A DNA stretch of 64,000 nt from Pseudopedobacter saltans DSM 12145 (lineage in GTDB: Bacteria > Bacteroidota > Bacteroidia > Sphingobacteriales > Sphingobacteriaceae). The position numbers and the translations under genes were made by a program. Numbering within the stretch: the stretch's first letter is position 1; each line of letters starts with the position of its first letter. The stretch is from assembly GCF_000190735.1 (NCBI RefSeq), contig NC_015177.1, positions 1,054,001 to 1,118,000 on the forward strand, read 5' to 3'. Under the pieces are notes generated by a model, which was not told the DNA's origin, did no database searches, and saw nothing but the letters and a program-made list of their open reading frames with translations. Positions 1-8,988 of the stretch are shown here, in pieces.

Positions 1-2145
1 TTTGAGGGTGCAGGACAAAAAACCGAAATTTATGTTTATACTAAAAAAGTAGGTAGCCATGTAGGTGGATATGACGAATTTACGGTAGATATTACAGATG
101 CCGTAGAAGAGTTTAAAAAAGATCCATTATTCAAATCACAATTTAAAGGCTTAATACCTTTGGCAATCAGATGTGATAATACCCGCGATCTGGAAATGAT
201 TCCTTCAGATTTATCAGATTTTAATGTTTACGGTGGTTTATACCGTTATCTTAATTTAGTTTATACACCGCAAGTTTCTGTAGACAAACTTTTTGCTTTA
301 GCAGAAGTAGATGCTCAGGGAAAGCAAGGACAGCTAAAAATTACCGGAAGATTTTATAATCCTATTGGTCTGAATACAGCTAATGTAAATATATTGGTTA
401 AAGATCCGCAGGGAAAAACTGTGTTTACAGGTAAAAGTGATATAACTTTATCCAGCTCAGACCAGGTACTTTGGACGACAAAATTGAACAAGCCGGCGCT
501 TTGGTCACCTGAAAGGCCACAGTTATATTCAGTTGAGCTAACTATTAATGCACAAGGTCAGGAATACAAGCATATCGAAAAAGTAGGTTTCAGACATTTC
601 GAATTCGTTCAAAAAGGGCCATTTATGCTTAATGGCAAGCGACTTTTGCTAAGAGGCACACATAGACATGAGGATCATGCAGGTGTAGGTGCGGCAATGA
701 CAGAAGAAATGATTAAAACTGAAATGAAGATGATGAAGGATATGGGCGTGAATTTCATTAGATTGGGACACTACCAACAGTCCAGAATTGTACTTCAAGA
801 ATGTGATAGGTTAGGCATTTTGGTTTGGGAAGAAATTCCATGGTGTCGCGGAGGCTTAGGCGGTGATGTTTACAAGCAACAAGCCAGAAGAATGCTCACA
901 AATATGATTGAGCAACATTATAACCATCCATCGGTAATTATTTGGGGTTTGGGTAATGAAAATGATTGGCCTGGCGACTTTACGTATTTCGATAAAGAGC
1001 AGATCAGAACTTTCATGAAAGAGCTTAATGATTTAAGCCATAAACTGGATAAAACCAGAAAAACAGCTATCAGAAGATGTGATTTCTGTAAAGACATAGT
1101 GGATGTATATTCTCCATCAATTTGGGCTGGTTGGTATAGAGGTATCTATCAGGAATATAAAGAAGTTTCTAAGAAAGAAATGGAAGGGGTGAATCATTTC
1201 CTTCATGTGGAATGGGGAGGTGATAGCCATGCGAGAAGAAATGCTGAAGAACCGGAAAAGATTATCAATAGATTAAAAATTGGTGGCGAAGCCGATGAAA
1301 GAGCTGGAGATGCCACTTTCTACGGTGGTGATGCTCGTTTTTCTAAAGATGGCGATTGGAGTGAGAGCTATATTTGTAATCTAATAGACTGGCATTTAAA
1401 AGAACAGGAAACTATGCCATGGTTAACGGGAGCAGCTTATTGGCCTTTTAAAGATTTTTCAACGCCGGTAAGACCAGAAAATCCGGTTCCTTATATGAAT
1501 CAGAAAGGCGTTGTTGAACGTGATTTTACCAAAAAAGAGGCTTATTACGTTTTTCAATCATATTGGACAGCAGAACCGATGTTGCGTATATCTGGACATA
1601 ACTGGCCAGTAAGATGGGGAGATAAAGGAGAGCAAAAAGTAGTTAAAGCTTATTCGAATTGTGATGAGGCAGAGCTTTTCTTCAACGGTAAAAGTATGGG
1701 AGTTAAGAAAAGAAATAGTCAAAACTTTCCTGCAGCGGGTTTAAGATGGAATGTTGTTTTTAATGAAGGGAAAAACACGATAAAAGTAGTTGCCAAAAAA
1801 GGAAAAACTGTAGTTACCGACGAGATTACTCAATATTATCAAACAGCAAAATGGGGTAAGCCAGCAAAGTTAACTTTAGAAAAGATTGCCGAAGATAAAG
1901 ACACCGTAACGTTAGAAGTTAAATTATTCGATGCCAATAATGTGCAATGCTTAGAAGCAGCAAATTATGTTAGTTTTGAATTGGCCGGAGATGGAAAACT
2001 GATCGATAATCAGGGAACATCAACAGGTTCCAATTATTTGCAGATGTATAATGGCAGAGCAATTATCAGGGTTACTAAAAATAAAGGTAAAAGTGTTGTT
2101 TCTGCAAAATCAGAAGGAGTACCTACCGTATTCATTAACTTATAG
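1..2145 (+). CDS. Glycoside hydrolase family 2 enzyme (5' end outside window)
   Basis: The reading frame is open from base 1, so the N-terminus is missing; the first ATG at 160 is internal. The retained part covers the end of the sugar-binding jelly roll, the Ig-like domain, a TIM barrel and C-terminal beta domains. The GNEN motif typical of the GH2 acid/base glutamate is seen (Glu at 958-960). A probable nucleophile Glu lies in HVEWGGD (1210-1212). The family hydrolyses beta-galactosides, beta-glucuronides or beta-mannosides; substrate cannot be read here. The next gene starts 2 bases after the stop, so it is in one operon with a polysaccharide lyase and a GH88, which suggests an exo-acting enzyme on a uronic-acid-containing glycan. 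Confidence 0.9.
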   Translation, partial: FEGAGQKTEIYVYTKKVGSHVGGYDEFTVDITDAVEEFKKDPLFKSQFKGLIPLAIRCDNTRDLEMIPSDLSDFNVYGGLYRYLNLVYTPQVSVDKLFALAEVDAQGKQGQLKITGRFYNPIGLNTANVNILVKDPQGKTVFTGKSDITLSSSDQVLWTTKLNKPALWSPERPQLYSVELTINAQGQEYKHIEKVGFRHFEFVQKGPFMLNGKRLLLRGTHRHEDHAGVGAAMTEEMIKTEMKMMKDMGVNFIRLGHYQQSRIVLQECDRLGILVWEEIPWCRGGLGGDVYKQQARRMLTNMIEQHYNHPSVIIWGLGNENDWPGDFTYFDKEQIRTFMKELNDLSHKLDKTRKTAIRRCDFCKDIVDVYSPSIWAGWYRGIYQEYKEVSKKEMEGVNHFLHVEWGGDSHARRNAEEPEKIINRLKIGGEADERAGDATFYGGDARFSKDGDWSESYICNLIDWHLKEQETMPWLTGAAYWPFKDFSTPVRPENPVPYMNQKGVVERDFTKKEAYYVFQSYWTAEPMLRISGHNWPVRWGDKGEQKVVKAYSNCDEAELFFNGKSMGVKKRNSQNFPAAGLRWNVVFNEGKNTIKVVAKKGKTVVTDEITQYYQTAKWGKPAKLTLEKIAEDKDTVTLEVKLFDANNVQCLEAANYVSFELAGDGKLIDNQGTSTGSNYLQMYNGRAIIRVTKNKGKSVVSAKSEGVPTVFINL

Positions 2146-2147
2146 TC

Positions 2148-3320
2148 ATGAAAAAAAAATTAAAAATAGCTTCTCTCTTTTTCATCATTTTACTGGGTTT
2201 TCCTCTTGCAGGAAAATCCAGTTCGAAATTCTATAAAGAAGCGGTTAAAGTTATAAAGAATGATGTTTTGGAAGATGCGAATTGGGCAATGGCTCAAGAG
2301 CCTGTTACAGTAACAGCATCTAGTAGTAATAGGAGTGCAGGAGGGAAAAATGATTTTTTCTCGGAAGGAGATTATTGGTGGCCAGATCCTCAAAATCCTG
2401 ATGGACCATACATCCAGAAAGACGGCATGACCAATCCAGACAATTTTGTCGCTCATAGATTAGCTATGATAAGATTTGGAAGGATTGTTGGAGCTTTGGC
2501 GTCCGCTTATAAAATTACCGGAGATAAAAAGTACCTGACGAAAATAGAGGAACATCTTAATGCATGGTTTGCAAATCCACAGACTAAGATGAATCCAAAT
2601 TTATTATATGCGCAAGCGATAAAAGGAAGATTCACTGGTAGAGGAATAGGAATTATTGATACCATTCATTTAATTGAAGTTGCACAAAGCGTTTATATTT
2701 TATCTAATAAATTGAACGCTGGATTGGTTGCCGACGTGAAGAAATGGTTTAATGAATATTTGCATTGGCTGACAACGCATCCTTATGGTACGGCAGAAAT
2801 GAATGCAACCAATAACCATGGAACTTGTTTTGTGCTTCAGGTGGCAGCTTTTTCAAAACTTACAGGAAATCAGGAATTACATGACTTTTGTGTAAAAAGA
2901 TATAAAGAAGTTTTATTGCCAAACCAAATGGCTGAAGATGGTAGCTTCCCGCAGGAAATGAGAAGAACAAAACCTTACGGTTATTCTCTTTTTAATTTGG
3001 ATGTAATGACAGCTTTGGTTCACATTCTTTCGTCTGATAGCAAAGTGAATTTATGGAATTATCAAACTGATAAGGGGCTTTCGATAAAGAAAGGTATTGA
3101 ATTCATGTATCCTTACGTAGTAGATAAATCTAAATGGCCACTAAAACCCGACGTTATGTATTGGGAAGAATGGCCTGTAGCTCATCCTTTTTTGCTTTTT
3201 GGTGCTTCTGCTTACAATAGGAAAGAGTGGTTTAATGCTTGGACTAAGTTGAAACATCAACTTACAGTAGAAGAAGTCGTAAGAAATATGCCGGTTAAAT
3301 ATCCATTAATCTGGATGTAG
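2148..3320 (+). CDS. Alginate lyase superfamily protein, secreted
   Basis: 390 residues with an N-terminal signal peptide (about residues 1-24). The motif YWWPDPQNPDGPYI and the following all-helical region match the alginate-lyase (alpha/alpha toroid) superfamily that cleaves uronic-acid polysaccharides by beta-elimination. Conserved-looking NNHGT (near residue 224) and YGYSLFNLD (near 277) segments fit the active-site face. It sits between a GH2 and a GH88 gene with 2- and 18-base gaps, so the product's unsaturated uronide would be handed to the GH88. Alginate, glucuronan or another polyuronate are all possible substrates. Confidence 0.85.
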   Translation: MKKKLKIASLFFIILLGFPLAGKSSSKFYKEAVKVIKNDVLEDANWAMAQEPVTVTASSSNRSAGGKNDFFSEGDYWWPDPQNPDGPYIQKDGMTNPDNFVAHRLAMIRFGRIVGALASAYKITGDKKYLTKIEEHLNAWFANPQTKMNPNLLYAQAIKGRFTGRGIGIIDTIHLIEVAQSVYILSNKLNAGLVADVKKWFNEYLHWLTTHPYGTAEMNATNNHGTCFVLQVAAFSKLTGNQELHDFCVKRYKEVLLPNQMAEDGSFPQEMRRTKPYGYSLFNLDVMTALVHILSSDSKVNLWNYQTDKGLSIKKGIEFMYPYVVDKSKWPLKPDVMYWEEWPVAHPFLLFGASAYNRKEWFNAWTKLKHQLTVEEVVRNMPVKYPLIWM

Positions 3321-3338
3321 AATATAATAATCAAAATC

Positions 3339-4544
3339 ATGAAATTTAATCAGAATAAATTAGGCGGTTTAGTAGTTTTTGTAGGTTTAGCTTTGGCTTC
3401 ATGCTCAACAACTGTTCATACGCAAAAAATAGTTAAACAGGCAAAGGCCCAGACAGATTTAATGCTAACTGAAATCCCTAAAGCAAATAATAAAAACGGG
3501 ACTTTAGTTTCCCCAAGAACGTTTGAGCATGGTGATTTAATATTGGTGGCGTCAAGAGACTGGACCAGCGGTTTTTTTCCTGGAAATCTTTGGTACTTGT
3601 ATGAGTTGACCAAAGACGAAAAGCTAAAAAAAGAAGCAGAATCTTTTACTGCGAAGATAGAGCAGGAGAAAATGAACGGGACGACACATGATATGGGGTT
3701 CAAAATCTACTGCAGCTTTGGAAATGCTTATCGACTTACCGGAAATCAGCATTATAAGGATGTTATAGTGCAAGCGGCAAAGACTTTAATTACAAGATTC
3801 AATCCAAAGGTTGGTGCTTTGAGGTCCTGGGATCATAACAGTGATAAATGGGATTTTCCGGTAATCATTGATAATATGTTGAACTTAGAGCTTTTATTTG
3901 AAGCAACAAGATTGACAGGCGATTCAATTTATTACGACATTGCCGTTAAACATGCAAACACTACAATGAAAAATCACTTTAGGCCAGATTATAGTACATG
4001 GCATGTAATCAGCTATAATCCTAAAACAGGCCAAGTAGAGAAAAGAAATACACATCAGGGATATTCCGATGATTCAGCTTGGGCCAGAGGGCAAGGTTGG
4101 GCATTGTATGGATACACAATGTGTTACAGATATACCAAAAATCCGGCTTATTTAGCGCAAGCGGAGCATATTGCAAAGTTTATATTTTCTAATAAAAATA
4201 TGCCTAAAGACTTGATTCCTTATTGGGATTTTGATGCGCCAAAAATACCTAATGAACCTAAAGATGTTTCCGCTGCAGCTGTAATGTCATCGGCTTTATA
4301 TGAGTTAAGCACTTATAGTAAAAAGAGTGATTATTTAAAGTTAGCGAAGAAGATGACAGAAACTATAGCTACTAAATATAGCTCTAAGGAAGGTACTAAT
4401 AAAGGCTTTATTTTAGATCACAGTACTGGACACTATCCGAAAAACAGTGAAATTGATGTGCCAATAAATTATGCGGATTATTATTTTCTGGAAGGTTTAG
4501 TAAGGGAAGAACGCTTGAAGAATCATCAAGCCGTAGTTCAATAA
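3339..4544 (+). CDS. Glycoside hydrolase family 88, unsaturated glucuronyl hydrolase, lipoprotein
   Basis: 401 residues; lipobox-like LASC at residues 19-22 predicts a lipid-anchored periplasmic enzyme. GH88 hydrates the 4,5-double bond of unsaturated uronic acids left by polysaccharide lyases. Family signatures are present: SRDWTSGFFPGNLW (72-85), Asp118 in THDMGFK and Asp178 in DFPVIIDNMLNL, the two catalytic aspartates expected for the family, and RGQGWALYG further on. Last gene of the carbohydrate operon, followed by a strong hairpin. The lyase next to it would provide its substrate. Confidence 0.93.
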   Translation: MKFNQNKLGGLVVFVGLALASCSTTVHTQKIVKQAKAQTDLMLTEIPKANNKNGTLVSPRTFEHGDLILVASRDWTSGFFPGNLWYLYELTKDEKLKKEAESFTAKIEQEKMNGTTHDMGFKIYCSFGNAYRLTGNQHYKDVIVQAAKTLITRFNPKVGALRSWDHNSDKWDFPVIIDNMLNLELLFEATRLTGDSIYYDIAVKHANTTMKNHFRPDYSTWHVISYNPKTGQVEKRNTHQGYSDDSAWARGQGWALYGYTMCYRYTKNPAYLAQAEHIAKFIFSNKNMPKDLIPYWDFDAPKIPNEPKDVSAAAVMSSALYELSTYSKKSDYLKLAKKMTETIATKYSSKEGTNKGFILDHSTGHYPKNSEIDVPINYADYYFLEGLVREERLKNHQAVVQ

Positions 4545-4546
4545 AC

Positions 4547-4582
4547 AACAACAAATCCTGGTTTATACCGGGATTTGTTGTT
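4547..4582. terminator. Bidirectional hairpin terminator
   Basis: A 15-bp stem with one G-T pair (arms 4547-4561 and 4568-4582, 6-base loop) lies between the convergent GH88 gene and the phosphoesterase gene, flanked by A/T runs on both sides. It overlaps the first base of the stop codon of the leftward gene. Confidence 0.8.
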
Positions 4583-7500
4583 TAAAATCTGCATCCAATG
4601 TTTAAGGAAAATACTTTGTCTTCCGATGATATACCATAGCCTAAGGAAACCAGAAGGTGATCGAAGAAATTAATCCAGATGCCAGGGCCATATCCGCTGT
4701 GCCATTTATTTAATTCAGTAACATTAGAAAATACTCTTCCCGTGTCATAAAATCCAAAGGCACCAATATCTCCGGCTAAAACGTAACTTCTTATCTTAGT
4801 AAGCTTTAATCTACCTTCAAAATTTCCATATAGCGAAGATTTACCAGAGAATCTGTCTGCTCTGTAGCCTCTTAAATTCGTTAGGTTACCCAAAGTATTA
4901 GAGTGATAAAAATTATAGTTTCCAATATTTGTGTTTGCACCCAGTCGGAGCGCCATAGTAAACGGGACGTTTCGAGACGGAGTGTAATAATATCTGAAGT
5001 CAGTCTGTAACTTTACAAAATTGTATTTTTCATTATTTATCTGTGAAAAATAATTAGCATTACTTGCCCATCGCCATCCGTTTTTTGGATAAAAAGTATC
5101 ATCAGAAAGATCGAAATTCACATAAGAACTCATATTAAGGAACCAATTTGTAGTTGAGGTTTCTATTCCATTATCCCGAATGAAACTGTTGTCACTTTGT
5201 TTTAAAATATTGAAATAAGAGAAACCAGGCCCAATTCCAGCTGTAATACGATTAGAAATTCGCTTTTGGGCGAATACATTAAAATGAGCGTTTTTAGATC
5301 TTACCTGATAGTATTTTAATTTATCTGTATTTTCAGAGCTGTTCCCCGTTCCGTAGAAATTGAAATCGTAGGCAGGGCCGATGTAACGTCCGCTTAATAC
5401 CAGGTCCAGGTTATTTGAAAAAATTGAATAGAAGGTACTTAAATACTTTATTTCTAAAGCACCTGTTTTAGGAGCCATTAACGCGCCTACTTTTTGTTCA
5501 AAAGCGAAGGGCTCTTTTCTAAAACCTCTGTTTTTTATTTGGTGAGATAGGCCAATACTTACGAAATCTGTTGCATTGTAAATCATCGCATCTGGTGAAA
5601 AACCCGATTTATTATAGATAAAATCATCTCTCGAAAACTCATTGATCCATCTTTCATCTGTAAGAATTAGTTTAGCGGGTTTAGCATACTCTATATTAGA
5701 ATCCGGATTGTCATAGATGAATAAATGTTTGCTTTTAGAAGAGTTTTTAACGTAATCAACCCCATTTCCACCTACGAATCGTACTTTTATTGGCGCTTTA
5801 GAAGTACCGGATACTTTTAAAGTATCATTTCCATCAAGCGCAAAGACTTGTATTTGTTTGGTTTTTTTATTGGAAAATTGTCGTTTGAAATTGTTCATTG
5901 TCACAGTTGTCGAATCTCTATTTCTTTTGATATTGGCGATATCTGGTTTGTTTGTACCAACTATTCTGATATCCTTTGCTAATACATTGTAATAGTTCAA
6001 TGCCGTTTCTTTGAGATTGTTTTTTCTCGCGATTAATTTCTTAATTAACTCTTGTCCATCAATTTCAAAAGATTCGGGAGGTAATTTTCTTACAGATTCT
6101 TCTATAACCTTATCCGTAATTTCCTCCATAAGTTCCTCTGCTACAGCGATCCAATCGGTTTCGGAAAGTTCATTTAAAAGATTTCTATCTAGATTTCTAG
6201 CAGAGATCGCCAACTTTTCTGGTTTTTTTATCGTATATCCGAATGTTTGTACCTCGGGTACCAGTTTCCTTAAAAAAGAAGGAACATAGCCATCTATTTT
6301 TGTAAAAAATTGAATTCGATTTTTGTTGAAAGGACTGTAGATTATATTACCATCATGTTTTTTAGATTGCCATAACCAAGTACTTTCATCTCTATGATAA
6401 TCACCAATTAACAGATCGAAAAGTCTGTTTTTTAAATATAAATACTGGTTCACTTTTACGTGGTGGTTTTCCAATACAGTGTAGAGGGAGTCCGTACTTA
6501 TCAGATTATTATAGTTTGACAAACTCTTCTCCAATAATCCAAGATGTCCCCCAAAATCAGCTAAATTTTCTTTTAACAGGCGAGTGTATGGTAAGAAAAA
6601 AAGCTGGGTTTCAAATGATGGCAGGTTAGCTTTTTTGGAAAGGTAATCAACAACCAGAGCACCGTATGGTTGAGAGGTTGAAGTTTGATCCTTAACTATA
6701 TCCTCAATTATAGTTGCGTCAAATCCTTTTGGAAGTAAATCATGGGGATTTCTGTTTATTAATCTGAACGTATAAGTTGTCTTTTCTTTATCTTGTAAAA
6801 TCAAAATATTATCACTAGAGGACTTAACTTCCAAACCACCTTTTTCTCTCGTTAAATCCAGGTAGGAAACATGTACTGGCGTAATCCAGCTTTGTCTGTA
6901 TTGTTTGCCAAAAGTTTTTTGTCGTTTTTTGGACGATGCATATTCTGTTCCTGCAGATATAGCTTTTATAGAATCTTTATAGTCTATTGATTTCTCATCA
7001 ACTAAATCCAAATGATCTCCTTTTAATCCATAAAGTGCTTTTTTAAAAATAAGTTGGCTATCTTTATTTAAAGAATTAATTGAATAAAACTCTACCCAGC
7101 ATTGACCATTTTCGTAATAATCGAGTTTTGCATAACCTAATGCCCCCATACCAAATAAAGCAGGATATATATTAAAAACTCTGGTACTTAATGAGCCTGA
7201 GCCACTAACTAACTGGTTGATATTCCCTTGCTTTAGCAATTGAAGCGAATGTTCGTGGCCACTTGCTATAACTACATTTTTCTTATTAGCTATTATTTTA
7301 GAAAGCGATTGTATAAGTTCCTGATATTGTATGTTATTTAAATCCTGTTTTGATATTCCATATTGCCTTATGATTGGATAAAGAGAGCCGATTATAGGCA
7401 AAGGAATGTATAGGTTTTTATGAATACTGGTAAGGGGAAATAAATGATCTTTTAAAGAAAAAAAACCACCATGAACTCCATTAGAGTAAATAGGATGATG

Positions 7501-8127
7501 CTGGACAATTAAAATGTTTTTATCCGTATTATCTAATATTATTTTCTCAATTGTAGCATACGAACTTTTCTTTTTTTCCTCTTCCGTATCTTTGTTAAGT
7601 AACAATTCCGTTTGAACAGCAATTACTATCAAATCTGATTTCAAATCTATTTTTTGTACAATAGATTCAATGTTCTCAGGAACAAATGCAGGTGATCCAA
7701 GAGTTCTATCAATAAAGTGCTGTTGCTCTTTAATAGGTATTACTTTATTGTGCCAATCTCTGTTTCCAGCTATAAATAAAGTTTTGCCTTTAAAATTTTT
7801 CCCTAAATTCAATTGCTTTAGCAGTGCACCGTTAGGAAGTGTATCTCTTTTGAGAGAATTTGTATTGTCACCTAAGAAAATTAATAAGTCATTTTTTGAA
7901 CTCCGATTTAATTGCTTTTGCATAATATCCAAAACAATTCCTTTCTCCCTTTTCTTAAGATAGCCGACATCGCTAATTAGAAAGATACTCCGGATAAGTG
8001 AGGTAGAATCCTGAATTTTATTACTTCGCCAATCTTTTTCATCAACGTTATAAAACCGTTTTTGAGCAAAAACCAAAAATTTAAAGCAAGTGAGTACAAA
8101 TAAAATAGGGAAGAATTTCTTAATCAT
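4582..8127 (-). CDS. Calcineurin-like phosphoesterase fused to an outer-membrane beta-barrel
   Basis: About 1181 residues from the ATG at 8127, chosen because it begins a good signal peptide (MIKKFFPILFVL...FAQ); an upstream in-frame start gives an implausible leader. N-terminal metallophosphatase motifs are seen: SDVGY, GDN, GNRD (canonical GNHD), HHP and GHEH. After a linker region, the last 330 or so residues are aromatic, alternating beta strands like the D15/BamA surface-antigen barrel, ending in a C-terminal phenylalanine as outer-membrane barrels do. Inferred: a phosphoesterase domain displayed from an outer-membrane barrel. Substrate unknown. Isolated gene, convergent with the GH88 gene. 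Confidence 0.85.
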   Translation of the reverse strand: MIKKFFPILFVLTCFKFLVFAQKRFYNVDEKDWRSNKIQDSTSLIRSIFLISDVGYLKKREKGIVLDIMQKQLNRSSKNDLLIFLGDNTNSLKRDTLPNGALLKQLNLGKNFKGKTLFIAGNRDWHNKVIPIKEQQHFIDRTLGSPAFVPENIESIVQKIDLKSDLIVIAVQTELLLNKDTEEEKKKSSYATIEKIILDNTDKNILIVQHHPIYSNGVHGGFFSLKDHLFPLTSIHKNLYIPLPIIGSLYPIIRQYGISKQDLNNIQYQELIQSLSKIIANKKNVVIASGHEHSLQLLKQGNINQLVSGSGSLSTRVFNIYPALFGMGALGYAKLDYYENGQCWVEFYSINSLNKDSQLIFKKALYGLKGDHLDLVDEKSIDYKDSIKAISAGTEYASSKKRQKTFGKQYRQSWITPVHVSYLDLTREKGGLEVKSSSDNILILQDKEKTTYTFRLINRNPHDLLPKGFDATIIEDIVKDQTSTSQPYGALVVDYLSKKANLPSFETQLFFLPYTRLLKENLADFGGHLGLLEKSLSNYNNLISTDSLYTVLENHHVKVNQYLYLKNRLFDLLIGDYHRDESTWLWQSKKHDGNIIYSPFNKNRIQFFTKIDGYVPSFLRKLVPEVQTFGYTIKKPEKLAISARNLDRNLLNELSETDWIAVAEELMEEITDKVIEESVRKLPPESFEIDGQELIKKLIARKNNLKETALNYYNVLAKDIRIVGTNKPDIANIKRNRDSTTVTMNNFKRQFSNKKTKQIQVFALDGNDTLKVSGTSKAPIKVRFVGGNGVDYVKNSSKSKHLFIYDNPDSNIEYAKPAKLILTDERWINEFSRDDFIYNKSGFSPDAMIYNATDFVSIGLSHQIKNRGFRKEPFAFEQKVGALMAPKTGALEIKYLSTFYSIFSNNLDLVLSGRYIGPAYDFNFYGTGNSSENTDKLKYYQVRSKNAHFNVFAQKRISNRITAGIGPGFSYFNILKQSDNSFIRDNGIETSTTNWFLNMSSYVNFDLSDDTFYPKNGWRWASNANYFSQINNEKYNFVKLQTDFRYYYTPSRNVPFTMALRLGANTNIGNYNFYHSNTLGNLTNLRGYRADRFSGKSSLYGNFEGRLKLTKIRSYVLAGDIGAFGFYDTGRVFSNVTELNKWHSGYGPGIWINFFDHLLVSLGYGISSEDKVFSLNIGCRF

Positions 8128-8289
8128 ATAAATGAATACAGTGCTACAATAACAATAAATAACGTGGAGCCTAAGCTTTGGTTTTGAACAAAAGAACAAT
8201 ATGACGCTATGTGTGTTCTTTTTAAAAATATATTACTTTATGCTTGCATAATAAATTCTTATATTTAAGTAAATAAAACCTGAAAAAAC

Positions 8290-8721
8290 ATGAAAAAATT
8301 ATTAATTTTTAGCGTATTCTTATTGGTGAATACTCTCGTATTCGGACAAAAATCTGATGAGATATTAGGGAAGTGGCTTAACAAAGATAAAGAGGCTCAT
8401 TTACAGATATATAAAAAGGGGAATAAGTATTTTGGGAAACTATCGTGGTTAAAAGAACCTAATGATGAAGAAGGAAAACCTAAAAGGGATAGCAAGAATC
8501 CTTCTGAAGAGCTACGTGGACGTCCTATTTTGGGATTGGAAATATTAAAGGATTTCACGTTTAATAATGGTGTATGGCAAGATGGAACCATTTATGATCC
8601 AAAATCAGGGAAAACTTACAGTTGCAAAATGACGTTGGAGGGCAAGAATAGATTGAATGTCAGGGGATATATAGGCATTTCCTTGTTAGGAAGGACAGAA
8701 GTATTTACAAGAGTAGATTAA
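8290..8721 (+). CDS. DUF2147 family secreted protein
   Basis: 143 residues with a clear signal peptide (cleavage after VFGQ). The pattern ILGKWLNKDKEAHLQIYKKG...YFGKLSWL, then GTIYDPKSGKTYSCKMTL and a C-terminal GRTEVFTRV, is that of DUF2147, a small lipocalin-like periplasmic beta-barrel of unknown role. Monocistronic, with a hairpin terminator 23 bases after the stop. Confidence 0.88.
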   Translation: MKKLLIFSVFLLVNTLVFGQKSDEILGKWLNKDKEAHLQIYKKGNKYFGKLSWLKEPNDEEGKPKRDSKNPSEELRGRPILGLEILKDFTFNNGVWQDGTIYDPKSGKTYSCKMTLEGKNRLNVRGYIGISLLGRTEVFTRVD

Positions 8722-8744
8722 TACAAACCAATCGTGTGAGTTGG

Positions 8745-8775
8745 GGCCTTTGCTTTTTTAAGCAAGGGCCTTTTT
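8745..8775 (+). terminator. Rho-independent terminator
   Basis: An 11-bp stem (GGCCTTTGCTT paired with AAGCAAGGGCC, one wobble) with a TTTT loop is followed by TTTTT, just downstream of the DUF2147 gene. The rest of 8776-8988 shows no gene. Confidence 0.85.
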
Positions 8776-8988
8776 GTTATCGGTTAATAGGTATAAATCT
8801 TGTCTTTAATAAAATGGATATCAGGTACGCTAGTTAAAAATATAAGTCCTGAATATTAAAATAAGGTTTCTATAAACACAAGTATATCAGAATGGGAAGA
8901 ATGTAGTGGCAATTCTGTGGTGAAAGGGGGAAAATTATTCGCAGTTTGATGAATGCAATAGAAACGTTATTGAAAAGGAAATAATTGT

